A stretch of 64,000 nt of DNA from Amorphophallus konjac (GCA_022559845.1 CM040121.1:511232566-511296565), one strand, 5' to 3'; positions 1 through 10,640 are shown, counted from the first letter of the stretch. Numbers and translations: made by a program. The notes: a model not told the origin generated them from the letters alone.

Positions 1-425
1 TGGCATCTATTCAGGGGGAGCATTCCTTGTCATAATGAATCATGTTCATATCATTTGTGACCTTGCATTCATATACTTAGGGGGAAGTATTGCATTTCTT
101 GTTGCATCTGCATTTCTGCATTTACCCCTTCCCATGGCTCATCTTGATTATACCAAATGAGGGAGATTGTTTGTCAAAAAGGGGGAGATTTTCATTCAAT
201 CATTGCATGCTGGCTTCTTTTGATCATCTCTAACTAATGACTTTTTGCTGAAACTCTTAAAGGGGGAGAATTGTGTTCTTACAAAAGGGAAAATTTAACT
301 GAATTTTTATACATGCTTCAACTTCTCAAACTATTTTTCTTTTTGATGAAGTCAAAGGGGGAGAATAGTTTGTGTCATCAACATTACTCACAGCATAGTA
401 TTGCCATCATCAAAAAGGGGGAGAT
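1..425 (+). mobile_element. 3' internal end of a Sirevirus-type Copia element
   Basis: This stretch holds no long ORF, but repeats a purine-rich motif (GGGGGAG or close) about six times, for example near 16, 80, 180, 262, 358 and 416. Multiple polypurine tracts (PPTs) just before the 3' LTR are a known Sirevirus signature. The last copy sits directly against the LTR at 426. The rest of the element (gag-pol and the other LTR) would lie to the left of the window. It acts as plus-strand DNA priming sequence, not as a gene. Confidence 0.8.
412..425 (+). promoter_or_regulatory. Polypurine tract of the plus-strand Sirevirus
   Basis: A run of A and G (AAAAAGGGGGAGATT) ends where the LTR begins with TGTTGTG. 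In LTR retrotransposons this RNase H-resistant tract primes plus-strand synthesis. Its position fixes the LTR start at 426; an alternative start at 429 or 431 is possible because the LTR opens with repeated TG steps. Confidence 0.8.
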
Positions 426-719
426 TGTTGTGCCTCTGTGATTTTGATGATGGCTGTGGTTTTGATGATTGACTTTTGATGTGTGTTAATCACTGTGAGT
501 CATCTTGCTGTGTGAGTCATCATGTTGATATTCAGTCACTTTCTGTTCATAATGCAGTCTTTTTCAAATGTTCAGTCAAGCATTGCATATTCTGATGTTC
601 AGTCTGATTATCAAAGCATTGTATTGATGTTCAGTTAGTTTAACAGATTTAAAGCATTGCATGTTTTATGTTAGTCATTTTATCTGCTGCATAAAGCATG
701 TTCAGTTATGCTGTCTGTT

Positions 720-2370
720 TGTGCAAGTCTACACATCCTATTTGGTCGCTCTCCAAGTATATACACTGCCAGCACACACGTACAAACTATCTTCATGTGA
801 AGTCTTCACATCGACTGTTCATGCAAAGTCTAGACATTCGATCAAGTTTGTACACTGGTCTTGGGATATGGATTCATAAAGTACATACACTCTTCGGTTG
901 ACTTCAACTGAAGTATGTACATCGGCATGCATTGCATCAAGTGTATACATTGGGTCATTCATTCACTGTAGAGTCTACACATTGCTGGGTCTTATTCAAT
1001 GTCTTCATGCATTCATCAAGTCTATACGCTGGAAGACAAAGTCTATACAGCGTCAACTCATTGGGCTGCAGCGTCAACTCAGCAAGTCTATACATCCTCA
1101 GTTGAACGTAAAGTATATACGTTGCAGCGTCAACTCATTGGGCTGCAGCGTCAACTCAGCAAGTATGCACATCGCCTCATTTCTTCAAAGTCTATACGCT
1201 GGATCGTCTTTCTTAGCGTCTTCATATTCGAAGTCCATACATTGGTCTTCACCTAAAGTCTGTACATCACTGTAGCTGCATCGTCTCATGCAGCGTCTCA
1301 TGCAAGTCTGTACAGCCTTTGCGTTTCAAAGTCCATTCGTTGCACTCTCAAGACTGTACAGCCGTTTGCATTTCATGAAGTCTGTACACTGCATCGTCTC
1401 TCAAGCATTCAAAGCCCATGCATTGAAGTCGAAGTCTGTACAGCCGGTCCGTCTTGTTCAGCGTCTTAGTGCATTCAAAGTCTGTACAGCGTCCGTCTCA
1501 GCCAGCGTCTCATGCTGCGTCTTAGGCAAGTCTGTACATCGCCTTCAGACTTTCAAGTCTATACACACCATGCTCATTCAAGTCTATACATCCACAGTGT
1601 AACTTCAAAGTCTGAACATTGTCTCACAGTTCCAAGTCTATACACTGGACTGTGCTCTCAAAGTCTGTACATTGCCTTCAAGGCACCAAGTCTATACACT
1701 CTCCTGTTCACATCTCTGTGAAGTCTATACATTGCTGATCGAACGTAAGTCCATACATTCCAACCTTTTCCTACGTTCGTTGCTTTGGCTTCACTCCAAG
1801 TCTATACATTGGACTGCCAGTCTTTACCTACGTTCAGAGTCTCAAGTCTATACAGTGGTAAAGTCTGCACATTGTGCTTTGAAGCTCAAAGTCTGTACAT
1901 TGGCTTCACATCTGCAAGTCTGTACATTGGTTCAGATTTTTCAAGTCTATACACTGGCTTATTCTTCAAGTATATACAGCCTGTCTTCACGTTCTAAGTC
2001 TATACATCGTTCCTCAAAGGCTAAGTGTATACATTGTCCATATTGCATTACATGCTTTATATCAAAGTCTGTACAGCATGCCTTGTTATTCACAGCCTTC
2101 AAAGTCACATTGTATTGCTTCAACGCAGTGCATTGGCATGTAGTGAAGCGTCAATGCATTGCATTGTGCATGCCCTGGCAAAGTCTATACATCGCTTGCA
2201 TCGTTAAGTCTATACATTGACGCTTGTATTATGAAGTCTACACATTGGGGCAAAGTGTATACATTGTTGTTTGTCTTGTAAAGTACATACAGTAATGTTT
2301 GTTCGTTGGCTTTAAACTGAAGTCTATACAATGTGTTGTATTCTTCAGAGACTGTACAGGGTTTGGACTT
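720..2370 (+). repeat. Array of about 50 AAGTCTATACATTGG-like motifs in Sirevirus U3
   Basis: By eye I count about 50 copies of a core AAGTCTRTACA, usually preceded by C or A and followed by TTGG, CTGG, TCG or GC. Spacing is irregular, roughly 20-60 bases and about 33 on average. The spacers are not similar to each other beyond a few GCGTCAACTC copies at 1049-1165. All copies point the same way. The same motif fills the opposite-strand LTR copy at 48360-49870. This looks like a degenerate minisatellite or a multimerised cis-element upstream of the promoter. Confidence 0.85.
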
Positions 2371-2562
2371 AACTGATAAATTTGTTCTTTGTCTTAACAG
2401 GGAATCTTCGTGAAGCCTAATGAAGGCACGTGATCCAAGGAAGGACGAGGTGCCCAGATGAGGACACGAGTACTGACAGCCTGCTGGATGCTGCCACGTG
2501 GTCCGAATTCTTAGGGCGGGAAATGTGGAAACCTCACGCGCCCTGGCTGCTGCTGATGCTGC

Positions 2563-2570
2563 TATATATA
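2563..2570 (+). promoter_or_regulatory. TATA box of the Sirevirus LTR
   Basis: TATATATA is set in a GC-rich context (GCTGATGCTGC before, CGAGCC after). The related minus-strand LTR has a TATA (47741-47750) at the same place, with matching flanks on both sides (CACGCCCT upstream, AGATGAAG downstream). This conservation supports it as the Pol II promoter. Transcription would start about 30 bases downstream. Confidence 0.7.
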
Positions 2571-3609
2571 CGAGCCTTCTTCCACAGATGAAGTGAGATC
2601 GAAGTTGAGAGAGTAGAAGCTGTGAAGAAAAAGTAGAGTGCAGAGAGGTCTTCGATCCAGTGAAGAAAAGAAAGAAAAGAAGAGAGCAGAGAAGAGAGTG
2701 AGAGTGAGAGCAGAAGAAGGAAAAGAGAGAGATAGTGCTCGTGAGAAGTGAGAAGAAAGAGAGAAGAAAGAGAAGCAGAAAGAAGAGTAAGAAAAGAAGA
2801 GGAGGAGAGAGTCTATTGAAGATCAGTTCAGTCTGTTCATGGATCAAATCCAGAACGACTATGCTCATTGAGAGCTACATCTCTTGTGTTTCATTTCCAA
2901 CTTTTGTTGCTGTGCTTTTTATGTTTCTTTATTTTTTCTTTTGTTTCTTTGGTTAGCCTTGTTCTTCCGATTGCCCTACTGGGGATCGGGTTCCTCCTGT
3001 GGATTCAAGAGAAGGGAGACTTGTCTCCGGTTCTGGGCTTGTGGCTTGCAAGTCCAGGGGTCCCTCCGGTTGGAGGAAGAGAGGTCTGCGACCTCTGGTT
3101 GCTGGTGACTGGGAGTCACTAGCGGGTTCCCTCCTGGTCTGGAGGAAGAGAGACTTCGGTCTCTGATTTCCAAGTGGCTGGGAGTCACTTGGGGTGTCCC
3201 TCCGGTTGGGAGGAAGTGGGGAGGCTGTTCCCCTGGTCAAGCTGTGTGGCAGCACTTGTTCGCAGACTGAGTCTGTAGTTTCTAGCTGTGTGCTAGTGGA
3301 AGCCTCAATCCGGTTGGGAGTGAGGGGTGGATGTAGGTCTTGGTGACCGAACCACCTAAAAATCTGTTGTGCTATGTGATTGACCTTGTGCGCTTGTTCC
3401 TTGTCTTCTACCACCCTTCACAGGTTGCCTTGAGCTCTATTGTTTCTATCGGTACTGCTTCCGCTAGGTGATCTTTTTGGCGCGCCTAACATATTTGCTC
3501 AATTGATTGAGCCGTCTATGTTTTAGTTCCACATATTATTTGAGCGAAAAGTTTGTTAAGGGCAGGATTCATTCACCCCCCCTCTGAATCCGGGCCTAGC
3601 ACCCTAACA

Positions 3610-3628
3610 ATTGGTTCTCAGATCAGGT
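3610..3628 (+). promoter_or_regulatory. Mutated primer-binding site just after the LTR
   Basis: ATTGGTTCTCAGATCAGGT follows the LTR end directly. It matches the standard Copia initiator-Met site (ATTGGTATCAGAGCAGGT) apart from one inserted base and two substitutions or shifts. A primer-binding site belongs after a 5' LTR, yet this LTR is preceded by a 3' internal end. The LTR is therefore shared by two internal regions, or the junction arose by LTR-LTR recombination. Sequence resemblance to Sirevirus ends within a few tens of bases. Confidence 0.6.
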
Positions 3629-3639
3629 CCCAGGACATC

Positions 3640-4290
3640 CTCCCGTTGCCCCCCTTGGCACCAGAAATATTGATGATGCCCACGCGATCCCGACTTCGAC
3701 CGCGGGGGGCCCACCGCAGTATGGTCATAGCTTGATCTTGCATCGGGCCGACAAACTTATCTGTTTCCGACCGCTCTAACCAAGATTTAACTGAACGTTT
3801 CCCGTCCCTTTGAACAATAAATTTGCCGTACCCCGGCATACATATGCTCCAGTTTTCCCCGTGACTACCACGATTCTCTGAAGCCGGACGCTCGTCCGAA
3901 TATCAAAATGGTCCCTTGAGTGACCGACATCTTTCGAATGCTTGCTTCCCTAGACATAGGGCTTTCTGACTGATTCGAGACCGCTATCGGCTCGTTTCTC
4001 TCGATATAGTCTTCTGGCCATGAGGCCATGATTCTCGACGATTAATCAAGGGTGTTCCCCTTTCCGAGGGGATGTAAATGACGTTGTGACCTTTATGGCG
4101 CGGAGGGTTTTGATCCCGACACAAACCACACAATCGTCTGATTAGTCAGATCGAGCGCACAATAAATCGTCACTTTGTGATTGGCACGCCCACACACTTA
4201 ATAAACGAATAAACCCACCGAATAAACCGACTTAAAGAAAACAAACGAACGAGCGTGTCGAAAAGTGCGTCCATAGTGGTCTCAGCAACC
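3640..4290 (+). mobile_element. Probable remnant of a Tat-type Gypsy LTR
   Basis: No coding signal is visible here. The stretch around 4150-4240 (TCGAGCGCACAATAAA, then TGGCACGCCC and an A-rich tail with repeated AATAAAC) resembles element T's LTR end at 34695-34800, and a weaker match lies around 3820-3900. I infer a diverged 5' LTR of the Tat family. The true primer-binding site and gag that should follow are missing, and protease sequence begins at about 4300, so a deletion probably joined the LTR to pol. Confidence 0.4.
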
Positions 4291-4318
4291 ATCAACCAAT
4301 GTACTGTGCGATGAATTC

Positions 4319-4648
4319 TTGTCGATAATAACGCCACTGATGGGTGTGGATTTGTCACGAATAATGCCACTGCACACACCTCTGTATGGCTTTTCCGACA
4401 CGACTATCCTCCCCGAAGGATGCGTTTCATTGCCAATCACGTTTAGAACCACACCCAGAGATGTGATGTTCCTGGCGGACTTCACGGTTGTGTGCAGGAT
4501 GACCGGGTATAATGCCATAATAGGACGAGGCATCCTCGGCACCCTAAGGGGAGTTCCCTTGTCCTACCACCAGAAGCTAAAGTTCCCCCTCCACGTGGAG
4601 TGGGGGAGGTCCGGGGAGACCAAGGCGGGTCAAGGAGATGGTACTTGA
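4319..4648 (+). pseudogene. Tat-type Gypsy aspartic protease, degenerate
   Basis: The frame reads a typical Tat-lineage retropepsin middle and end: GVDLSRIMPLHTPLYGFSD, then ADFTVV, YNAIIGRGILGTLRGVPLSY and HQKLKFP. These match the family order (flap region, then a YNAILGR-like block, then a LKFPT-like end). A VDN triplet resembling the catalytic VDNGS motif lies in another frame at about 4321, so the active site is frameshifted and shortened. Upstream gag is missing. Pol continues in other frames downstream. The protease would cut the Gag-Pol polyprotein, but this copy cannot be active. Confidence 0.7.
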
Positions 4649-4689
4649 TCTCCACTTGGAATAGGCAAGCCAAGGAGACTCCCCCGAGA

Positions 4690-5109
4690 AGAGGGCGAGG
4701 ACAGAGGACCCAGGGCCTAGCGGGAGTACCTCGGCCGTGGATCTGTACCTCATCCAGGTGGGGGAGGACCCGAGCAGGACCCTCCGCATTAGTGCCACAT
4801 TATCCAAGCAGGAGAAGGAGGCCAAGAGGAGTTTCCTGGTAGCTAACCAAGACGTATTCGCCTGGTCCGAGGATGAGCTCCCTAGAATCCCGCCAGAGGT
4901 CATAACCCACCAGTTGAAGCTAGACCCGAGCTACCTCCCGGTGCAGCTACGCATGAGGCATTGCAATCCCGAGCGACAGGCCATCATCATGGAATAGGTG
5001 AGCGAGAAGCTACGCTCGGGACTCCTGCGACCCACCCAGTACCCAAACTGGGTTGCCAACGTGGTCCTAGTCACAAGAGCAACGGGAAATGGCGAATGTT
5101 TGTGGACTA
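4690..5109 (+). pseudogene. Gypsy reverse transcriptase, N-terminal part
   Basis: One frame carries a connector (ISATLSKQEKEAKRSFLV), then FAWSEDELPRIPPEVITHQL and LRMRHCNPERQAIIME, typical of the region leading into Tat-type RT. After a stop at 4996 the same protein continues with a block like LRSGLLRPTQYPNWVANVVLV, the conserved entry to the polymerase. The frame shifts again near 5090, and the conserved VDY motif is cut at 5109 by a short insertion. Pseudogene: at least one stop and two frameshifts. Confidence 0.75.
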
Positions 5110-5255
5110 TTGATGTGACACGACTCCTCGGTTACATGATAAGAAAATAAAAATTACATCATATGACTCAAAATAAAGTGACGAATAAGATGAAGCACAA
5201 CTGGCAAGCATCAGGATCCTCGAACAAATGAGATCGTCGGTGATGTCCCCATCAA
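5110..5255. mobile_element. 146-bp MITE-like insertion in the RT gene
   Basis: RT coding sequence breaks off inside the VDY codons at 5109 and resumes at 5256. Removing this block and one copy of CTA rejoins the conserved VDY-x-NLNKA region in frame. CTA occurs on both sides (5107-5109 and 5256-5258), consistent with a 3-bp target duplication. The ends are imperfect inverted repeats: TTGATGTGACA at the left, and the complement of the right end reads TTGATGGGGACA. No ORF. A small non-autonomous DNA transposon (PIF/Harbinger has 3-bp duplications) is the best guess, but the family is not certain. Confidence 0.55.
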
Positions 5256-6009
5256 CTACATTAATCTCAATAAAGCCACTCCCAAGGATTGCTTCCTTAT
5301 GCCATGAATCGACCAACTGGTCGACACCACGGCCGGGCATGAGATGTTGAGTTTCCTGGATGCCTATTCCGGGTACCATCAGATCAGCATGCATGAGCCT
5401 GATCAGGAGAAAATGGCTTTCATCACCAACCATGTGCTATACTGCTACACACGAATGCCTTTTGGGTTGAAGAACGCCGGAGCCACATGCCAGTGCCTGG
5501 TCAATCACATGTTCGATGCTCAGATCGGCCGCAACATGGAGGTTTATATCGACGACATGCTTGTCAATAGCCTCAGAGCGATCGAGCATCTGGAGGGCTT
5601 GGCAGAAACATTTGCGACTCTCCAGAAGTATAACATGAAGCTCAACCCAAGCAAATGTGCTTTCAGAGTTAGGTCGGGTAAGTTCCTCGGGTTCCTTGTA
5701 ACCCATAGGGGAATTGAAGCAGACCCCGACCAGATTCGAGCAATGCTAGAGATGAAGCGTCCAGAGAGGGTGAGGGACGTGCAATGCCTTACCAGCCGCA
5801 TCATTGCCCTTACTTGGTTTTTATCTCGCCCCGCGGAGAGATGTCTGCCCTTCTTCCGGCTCATCAAACAGGCGAACAAAGCATCAGAGAGGAAGGGGCA
5901 GATCAACTGGGATCAAGAGTGCAAACGGGCGTTTGAGGAGCTCAAACGATACCTGACTTCCCCTCCTATGCTCTCCAAACCCCAAAAAGGGGAGCAGTTG
6001 CTCTTATAA
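5256..6009 (+). pseudogene. Gypsy reverse transcriptase, catalytic part
   Basis: After the small insertion the frame gives NLNKATPKDCFLMP, then an open frame from 5344 with MLSFLDAYSGYHQI (first catalytic aspartate), MPFGLKNAGATCQ, and YIDDM at about 5548-5562 (the catalytic YxDD). It continues with LNPSKCAF, GKFLGFLVTHRGIEADPDQI and the thumb/connection. The order and wording are Ty3/Gypsy, Tat-like. One stop lies before 5344 and another at 6007, so it is not functional. It would copy element RNA into DNA in the particle. Confidence 0.9.
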
Positions 6010-6390
6010 TTGTCTGTAACCCCGAGCACCCTAAGCGTTGTGCTCACCCGGGAAGAAGATAAGGTGATGAAGCCAGTATACTATGTAAGCCGAGCACTCC
6101 AAGGTCCAGAGTTCCGATACTCATAGACTGAGAAGTTTTCTCTAGCTCTGGTCACAATCGCACGAAAGCTACGACCATACTTCCTCTCTCACCCAATCGC
6201 GGTTCTCACCGACCAACCCCTACGTCAGATCCTTCAGAATCTAGATGTCTCGGGAAGACTCATCAAGTGGGCCATCGAACGGGGGGAGTTCAACATCAAG
6301 TTTCACCCTAGAACCACAATCAAAGCTCAAGCCCTCGCCAATTTCATCACCGAATGCACGCTTCCAGAGGAGGAATCACCCGAGCAATCC
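6010..6390 (+). pseudogene. Gypsy RNase H next to RT, with stops
   Basis: In the same frame as RT, the translation reads LTREEDKVMKPVYYVSRAL, QGPEFRYS, a stop at 6124, then TEKFSLALVTIARKLRPYF and FLSHPIAVLTDQPLRQIL. This is the native Ty3/Gypsy RNase H found after RT, with the usual YYVSRAL and LRPYF blocks. The following stretch (LIKWAIERGEFNIKFHPR, then ALANFITE) is the usual linker to the second RNase H. Two stops bracket it (6007, 6124). Confidence 0.75.
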
Positions 6391-6855
6391 TTGGGGCCAA
6401 CGTGGAAACTCTATGTGGACGGTTCATCCTGCACCGCTGGCAGCAGAGCATGCTTAGTCCTATTATCCTTAGAAGGGGTGGAGTTGCAGTATGCCCTTCG
6501 CTTCAATTTCCCGGCCACCAATAATGTGGTCGAGTACAAAGCACTACTTTCAGACCTGCGTATGGCGAAACACCTCGGGGTAGCCAACTTGCGAATCTAC
6601 AGTGACTCCCTACTCGTCGCCAGCCAAGTCAAGGGAGAGTTCGAAGCCCGGGAGTCGGTGATGGTAAAGTACCTAGAGAAGGCCAAGGAAGCCACCTTGG
6701 CATTCTCCCGCTTCGAAATGGTACATATTCCAAGGGAAGAGAATGTCCGAGCAGACGCTCTCTCCCGCCTGTCATCGTTGACGACTGCCTCTAACTCAAG
6801 AGCTATCTTGATAGAGGAATTGCTGGTGCCAAGTATCGAGGAGCCGAGTCCCTAG
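6391..6855 (+). pseudogene. Second (archaeal-type) RNase H of a Tat-lineage element
   Basis: The frame reads WKLYVDGSSCTAGSRACLVL, then NNVVEYKALLSDLRMAKHLG, IYSDSLLVASQVKGEF and ENVRADALSRLSSL. These hold the four acidic residues of RNase H: D in YVDGSS, E in EYKAL, D in YSDSLL and D in RADALS. A second RNase H after the native one is diagnostic of the Tat group (Ogre, Retand, TatIV). The domain is uninterrupted, but upstream and downstream stops make the polyprotein dead. It ends with a stop at 6853 in a frame that continues into integrase. Confidence 0.85.
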
Positions 6856-8118
6856 GTGAACACCATCGATTATGAGCCATCATGGATGGATCCGATCTTG
6901 GATTTTATCCTGAGACAACAAGTCCCTAACGACCGTGCCGACTCCCACCGCATGCGAGCACATGCGGCACACTTCATGGTCATCGATGGCCGTCTCTTCA
7001 GACGATCACTCTCGGCCCCACTGTTGAAGTTCCTATTCCCTACGGAGGCCAGGCAGGCAATTCAAGAAGTCCACGAGGGACTCTACGGAAGCCATATTGG
7101 TGGGTGAGCACTCGTGAGGAGCCGCATCCGACAAGGATACTGGTGGCCAACACTATAGCAAGATTTCCTTAACTACATTCGAAGTTGCCCCTAGTGCCAG
7201 AAGTTTGCAAACCTACATTACCAACCAGTGACACAGTTGCACGCGCTAATGGAGCCTCGCCCATTTGCTCGGAGGGGGGTAGATATACTGGGCCCCTTCC
7301 CGGAGGCTTAGGGGAGGAAGAAGGTCCTCATTGTTGCCATCGATTACTTAACCAAATGGGTCGAGGTAGAACCGCTGGGGAAAATCACAAGCGAAGCAGC
7401 GTGAAAATTTGTCCTAAGAAGCGTAATCTGCCGATTTGGGATTCCACATGTCCTTACAACCGACAACAGCAGGCAATTCGCGAGCACTTTCTTCCAGGAA
7501 AAGTGCTCAGAGCTGGGGATTTGGAATCACTACACATCCGTAGGCCACCCCCAAGTGAATGGTCTAGTGGAGAATGCCAACAGAACGCTTCTTCAGGGTA
7601 TCAAGACCCGCTTGGAGCAGGCTGGCAAATCTTGGGTTGATTCCATCTTGAGTGTCCTATGGGCACACCGGACTATTGCTTGGATAGCCATGGGGGAAAC
7701 ACCTTTCCACCTCGCATATGGAGCAGAAGCAGTTGTTCCAGTTGAGATATCCAACCCGTCGTTATAGGTTAGCCAGTTTGATGAAGCCAGAAATAATCAG
7801 GTGATGCGAGAGAACCTAGACCTGCTCGAAGAAAGCAGGAAGCGTGCCCAGTTGAGACTTGTGGCCTATCAACAGAGGCTGGCACAATACTGCAATGCTC
7901 GCGTCAGAGAATGTCACTTTCTCCCTGGAGATCTCGTGCTGCAACGAGCCAACGCGGCGGACCCCAGAGCAGCTATGGGGAAACTGACTCCAAACTGGGA
8001 AGGTCCTTATCGGGTGACAGAAGTGCTCGGCAAAGGGGCGTATAGACTGACGATGCTGGATGGGCGAGAAGTATCGAGAACTTGGAATTCTATAAATCTC
8101 AAAACATTTTATCAGTAA
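6856..8118 (+). pseudogene. Gypsy integrase, degenerate
   Basis: The same frame continues with the zinc-binding HHCC region (EVHEGLYGSHIGG, then a CPxCQKFAN-like block at about 7185) and the catalytic core: DILGPFPGG, TTDNSRQFA and NGLVENANRTLLQGI supply the D, D and E positions. From 7801 the C-terminal segment is open: NARVRECHFLPGDLVLQRAN, NWEGPYRVTEVLGKGAY, ending FYQ. Stops occur near 7105, 7156, 7192, 7402 and 7765, most explicable as CGA or TGG decay. Integrase would insert the cDNA into the genome. Confidence 0.85.
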
Positions 8119-8188
8119 ATTATTACTCCTTCTTGCCGTTTCAAGACCCGGATCAGGGAATCATTGTCAGTCACCCACCGAGCCCAAT

Positions 8189-8455
8189 GATGGTAGCTTC
8201 TGAGCTTCCAAGAGGTGAGCACTCATGCTCCCTCAAAAATGATTGTAGCTTTTGAGCTTCCAAGAGACGAGCACTCATGCTCCCTCAGAAATGATGGTAG
8301 CTCCCGAGCTCCCAAGAGGCAAGCACTCATGCTCCCCTCAGCAACGATGGTAGCTTCTGAGCTTCCAAGAGACGAGCACTCATGCTTCCCTCAGAAAGGA
8401 TGGTAGCTCCCGAGCTCCCAAGAGACCAGCACTCATGCTTCCCTCAGAAATGAAG
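8189..8455 (+). repeat. Five tandem 52-53-bp repeats after Gypsy pol
   Basis: The word GATGGTAGCT (or GATTGTAGCT) recurs at 8189, 8241, 8293, 8346 and 8399. Each is followed by YGAGCTYCCAAGAG and GCACTCATGCTYCC. Non-coding; it lies between the integrase stop and the putative 3' LTR. Tandem repeats in this position are common in Tat-group elements. Confidence 0.9.
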
Positions 8456-8840
8456 GGTGACTCCTAAGTCCCCTAGAATGAGCAAGAATCCTCTCCTCTT
8501 CAGGAGGAAGGATGTATGCTCACCTCCATATGGTAAAGGGTGACCCCTAAAGTCCCCTAGTGCGAGCCACAATCTTCTCCTCTCCAGGAAGGAAGAACGC
8601 TCCTCTGCAATTATTCAAAGGTGGCTCCTAAGGCCCTAAGGCTAGGCAAGAATCTTGGCCTTCTCAGGAAGCAGGACGTACACCTAGCCAAAAGCAAGCC
8701 AGAATTCTCTCCTCTTTAGGAAAGAGGATGCATGCATGTCTATGATTGTTCAAAGATAGCATGACCTGGCAGCCCCTCAGGGCGGCTAAGTGTCTTGGTC
8801 TTCCTAGGAAGCAGGACGTACACCAAGCTCACGCACGCTA
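8456..8840 (+). repeat. Degenerate 80-100-bp repeats in the Gypsy 3' untranslated region
   Basis: Three or four loose units share a start like GGTGACTCCTAAGTCCCCTA and a middle like CAAGAATCYTCTCCTCTYCAGGA (about 8455, 8540, 8620 and a partial unit after 8690). They follow the 52-bp array and have no coding signal. Confidence 0.65.
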
Positions 8841-10640
8841 AAGGGGGATTTGACGGTGAGTCTACCTACTCTCACAAACACTCCACACACGGAGGATTTT
8901 GCCAAAGTCCATACAACATTGGTGCAATGGCCCTAATAACGTGAGAGGAAAATGACAAAGTGGAAGAAGAAGTTCATGCTTTTATTGTTGATACAAGGCC
9001 TTTAGTCACAATCTACGTACCCTCTTGGCCAGCGCGGGCCACCAGGGAAGTGAGTTGGGCACACTAACGCCATGGCAGCGTTGAAGCCATCACGGTGGCC
9101 ATCTATCCAACCTCGCTCAAAATCGCTGTCCAGATCGAGCGGTTCACGCTGCGACAGTACCACCCGCCGACACCATCGGCGGGGTTGGAGTCGCTTGAGC
9201 TTTCACCACCTGCCCAGCAGGAGGAGCATTCATCCCCGCTACGGCAACTACAGGGGAACCAGGGGCCTTTGAGGGCCCCTCTGCCACTGTGGACTTGGGA
9301 GATCACTGAGACATGGCAGCAACAAAGACTATGGGAAAGAAGGTACATTATGCCTTAAAGCTTCAGACTAACCCTATTTATAGGGAGAAGGCTCCCCTTC
9401 AAAAAAAGGTAGTCCCTACCTACGACGAATGGTATCCTCCGTTCGACTCACACATCTTGGGGAAGCATGGACCCATGAACGACAACCAACTCACACAAAG
9501 ATCAAGCATCACGAAAGGAGGAGGGGTTGCAGAAAAAGAAATTTTATTGATAGGGGGTGAGGGTACAACCCGTTACTCGTCCCCTTTGGGACGAAACCGG
9601 TCGGGTTGGAGGCTTAACACCCCCTTGTTACAAAAAAGGCGGTTCACCTTCGCCAAGGCGTCCCGCCACCCTTGCAGGTACCCTTGCTTATACTCCTCTG
9701 AGACTTCGCCACTGCTACCCTCTGTAGGCGCCAGAGAGGATCCGTTCCGGTCAGGTGAAATGCGCCCCGGGGGGGTGAGTCGTAGCGGCCGTGTGCTTGC
9801 ATTTGGGGGACGAAGTCACGCACCTCTATCTCACCGAACTATTGCGGCTGCTGGACCTATAGTGCATGAACTAGGAACATAAGATCAGAGTGATCGCCAA
9901 AGACTATTACCTGAGCCTTACAGGATGATGATCGCGCGGGATGCCTTTAAAAGGGGAGTTTGTGGGTACCCGACTTCTCCATTCTCGGCCGGCCAAGGAT
10001 GAAGAGCCCTGCAACACCCCAAGATGCCGAAAATCTTGCAAAACAATAATGAAGCCCATGAACACAAAGAAATAGATGCATATTAGTTTTAAGAAGTGCA
10101 GTACGAATTCTAAAAACACCAAAGAGAAAATTGGGGGCGTGATTACCTCGGGGTGTGTGGGAAGGGGGGATGGTCGAGACTTTCGACCACCCGCCTTCCT
10201 ATTTGTTTAAAGATGGAAACCTATTATGCTAGGACCTAAAGATTGACTAAATGCTCCTAATGCAAGCAAGCAGGGAATATAGTAGCTAAACGGGAAACAG
10301 GAATAAACGTCGATATCAAACCAGGGGGCGGCCAGATGTGTGGCTACCCGAGGGCTGGAGGTGAATGATTCCCGCAGGAAGTCGGAGTAGGGGAGCTCGA
10401 ACTCAGCAGTCGACTCCACCTAGGGTCACCGAACTTGTGGGGATCTTCCTCCTCCTCCGTCGAAGAGCTCCAAACCTCAGAACTCCTCCTCCAGATCTTT
10501 TCCTTCGAAAGTGCCTGCAAAGAGAAAAATCCAAAACATGTCTCTTTTCACCTCTTCCCCCCTCCTGTCTCCTCTCCTTCCTCCTCTGGAGTTTTGTTGT
10601 TAGGGCCTTCATCTAGAAGCCTCTAACATCGTGCAGTCAG
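8841..10640 (+). mobile_element. Putative 3' LTR and flanking unassigned DNA of the plus-strand Gypsy
   Basis: A purine run (AAAGGGGGA, 8841-8849) looks like a polypurine tract, so a 3' LTR may begin at about 8851 with TGACGG. A TATA-like TATTTATA at 9374-9382 sits in a plausible LTR promoter context. I cannot find the matching 5' LTR or a clear LTR end. An open frame at 9313-9882 has no recognisable domain and is probably chance. A second purine run occurs near 10160. No gene supported here. Confidence 0.35.

Larger units (their letters stand above)
426..3609 (+). mobile_element. Sirevirus LTR (3.2 kb), plus strand
   Basis: The LTR begins TGTTGTGCC after the polypurine tract and ends CACCCTAACA. 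It contains a long upstream part (U3) filled with a short repeated motif (720-2370), a TATA box at 2563, a purine-rich leader (2590-2815), and a conserved downstream part that reappears on the minus strand at 40479-41228. That second, independent copy (40479-50189) confirms both ends: it begins TGTTGTGTCC and ends CACCCTAAAA. Reading frames across this LTR are chance frames through repeats and purine tracts. Confidence 0.85.

Noticed and set aside
720..2370. CRISPR-like pattern of short repeats separated by unique spacers
   Set aside because: Spacing is irregular, the repeat is short and degenerate, the context is a plant LTR, and a related array lies in a second LTR copy.
661..2868. Several open frames on both strands across the Sirevirus LTR (for example 1672-2220 plus, 2185-2868 minus)
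   Set aside because: They are periodic translations of the motif array or of the purine-rich leader (VYT, SLY, SIH words; Leu/Phe-rich minus product). No domains.
9313..9882. 189-codon plus-strand ORF
   Set aside because: No recognisable domain and no supporting context; it spans a probable LTR promoter region with a TATA-like box just inside it.
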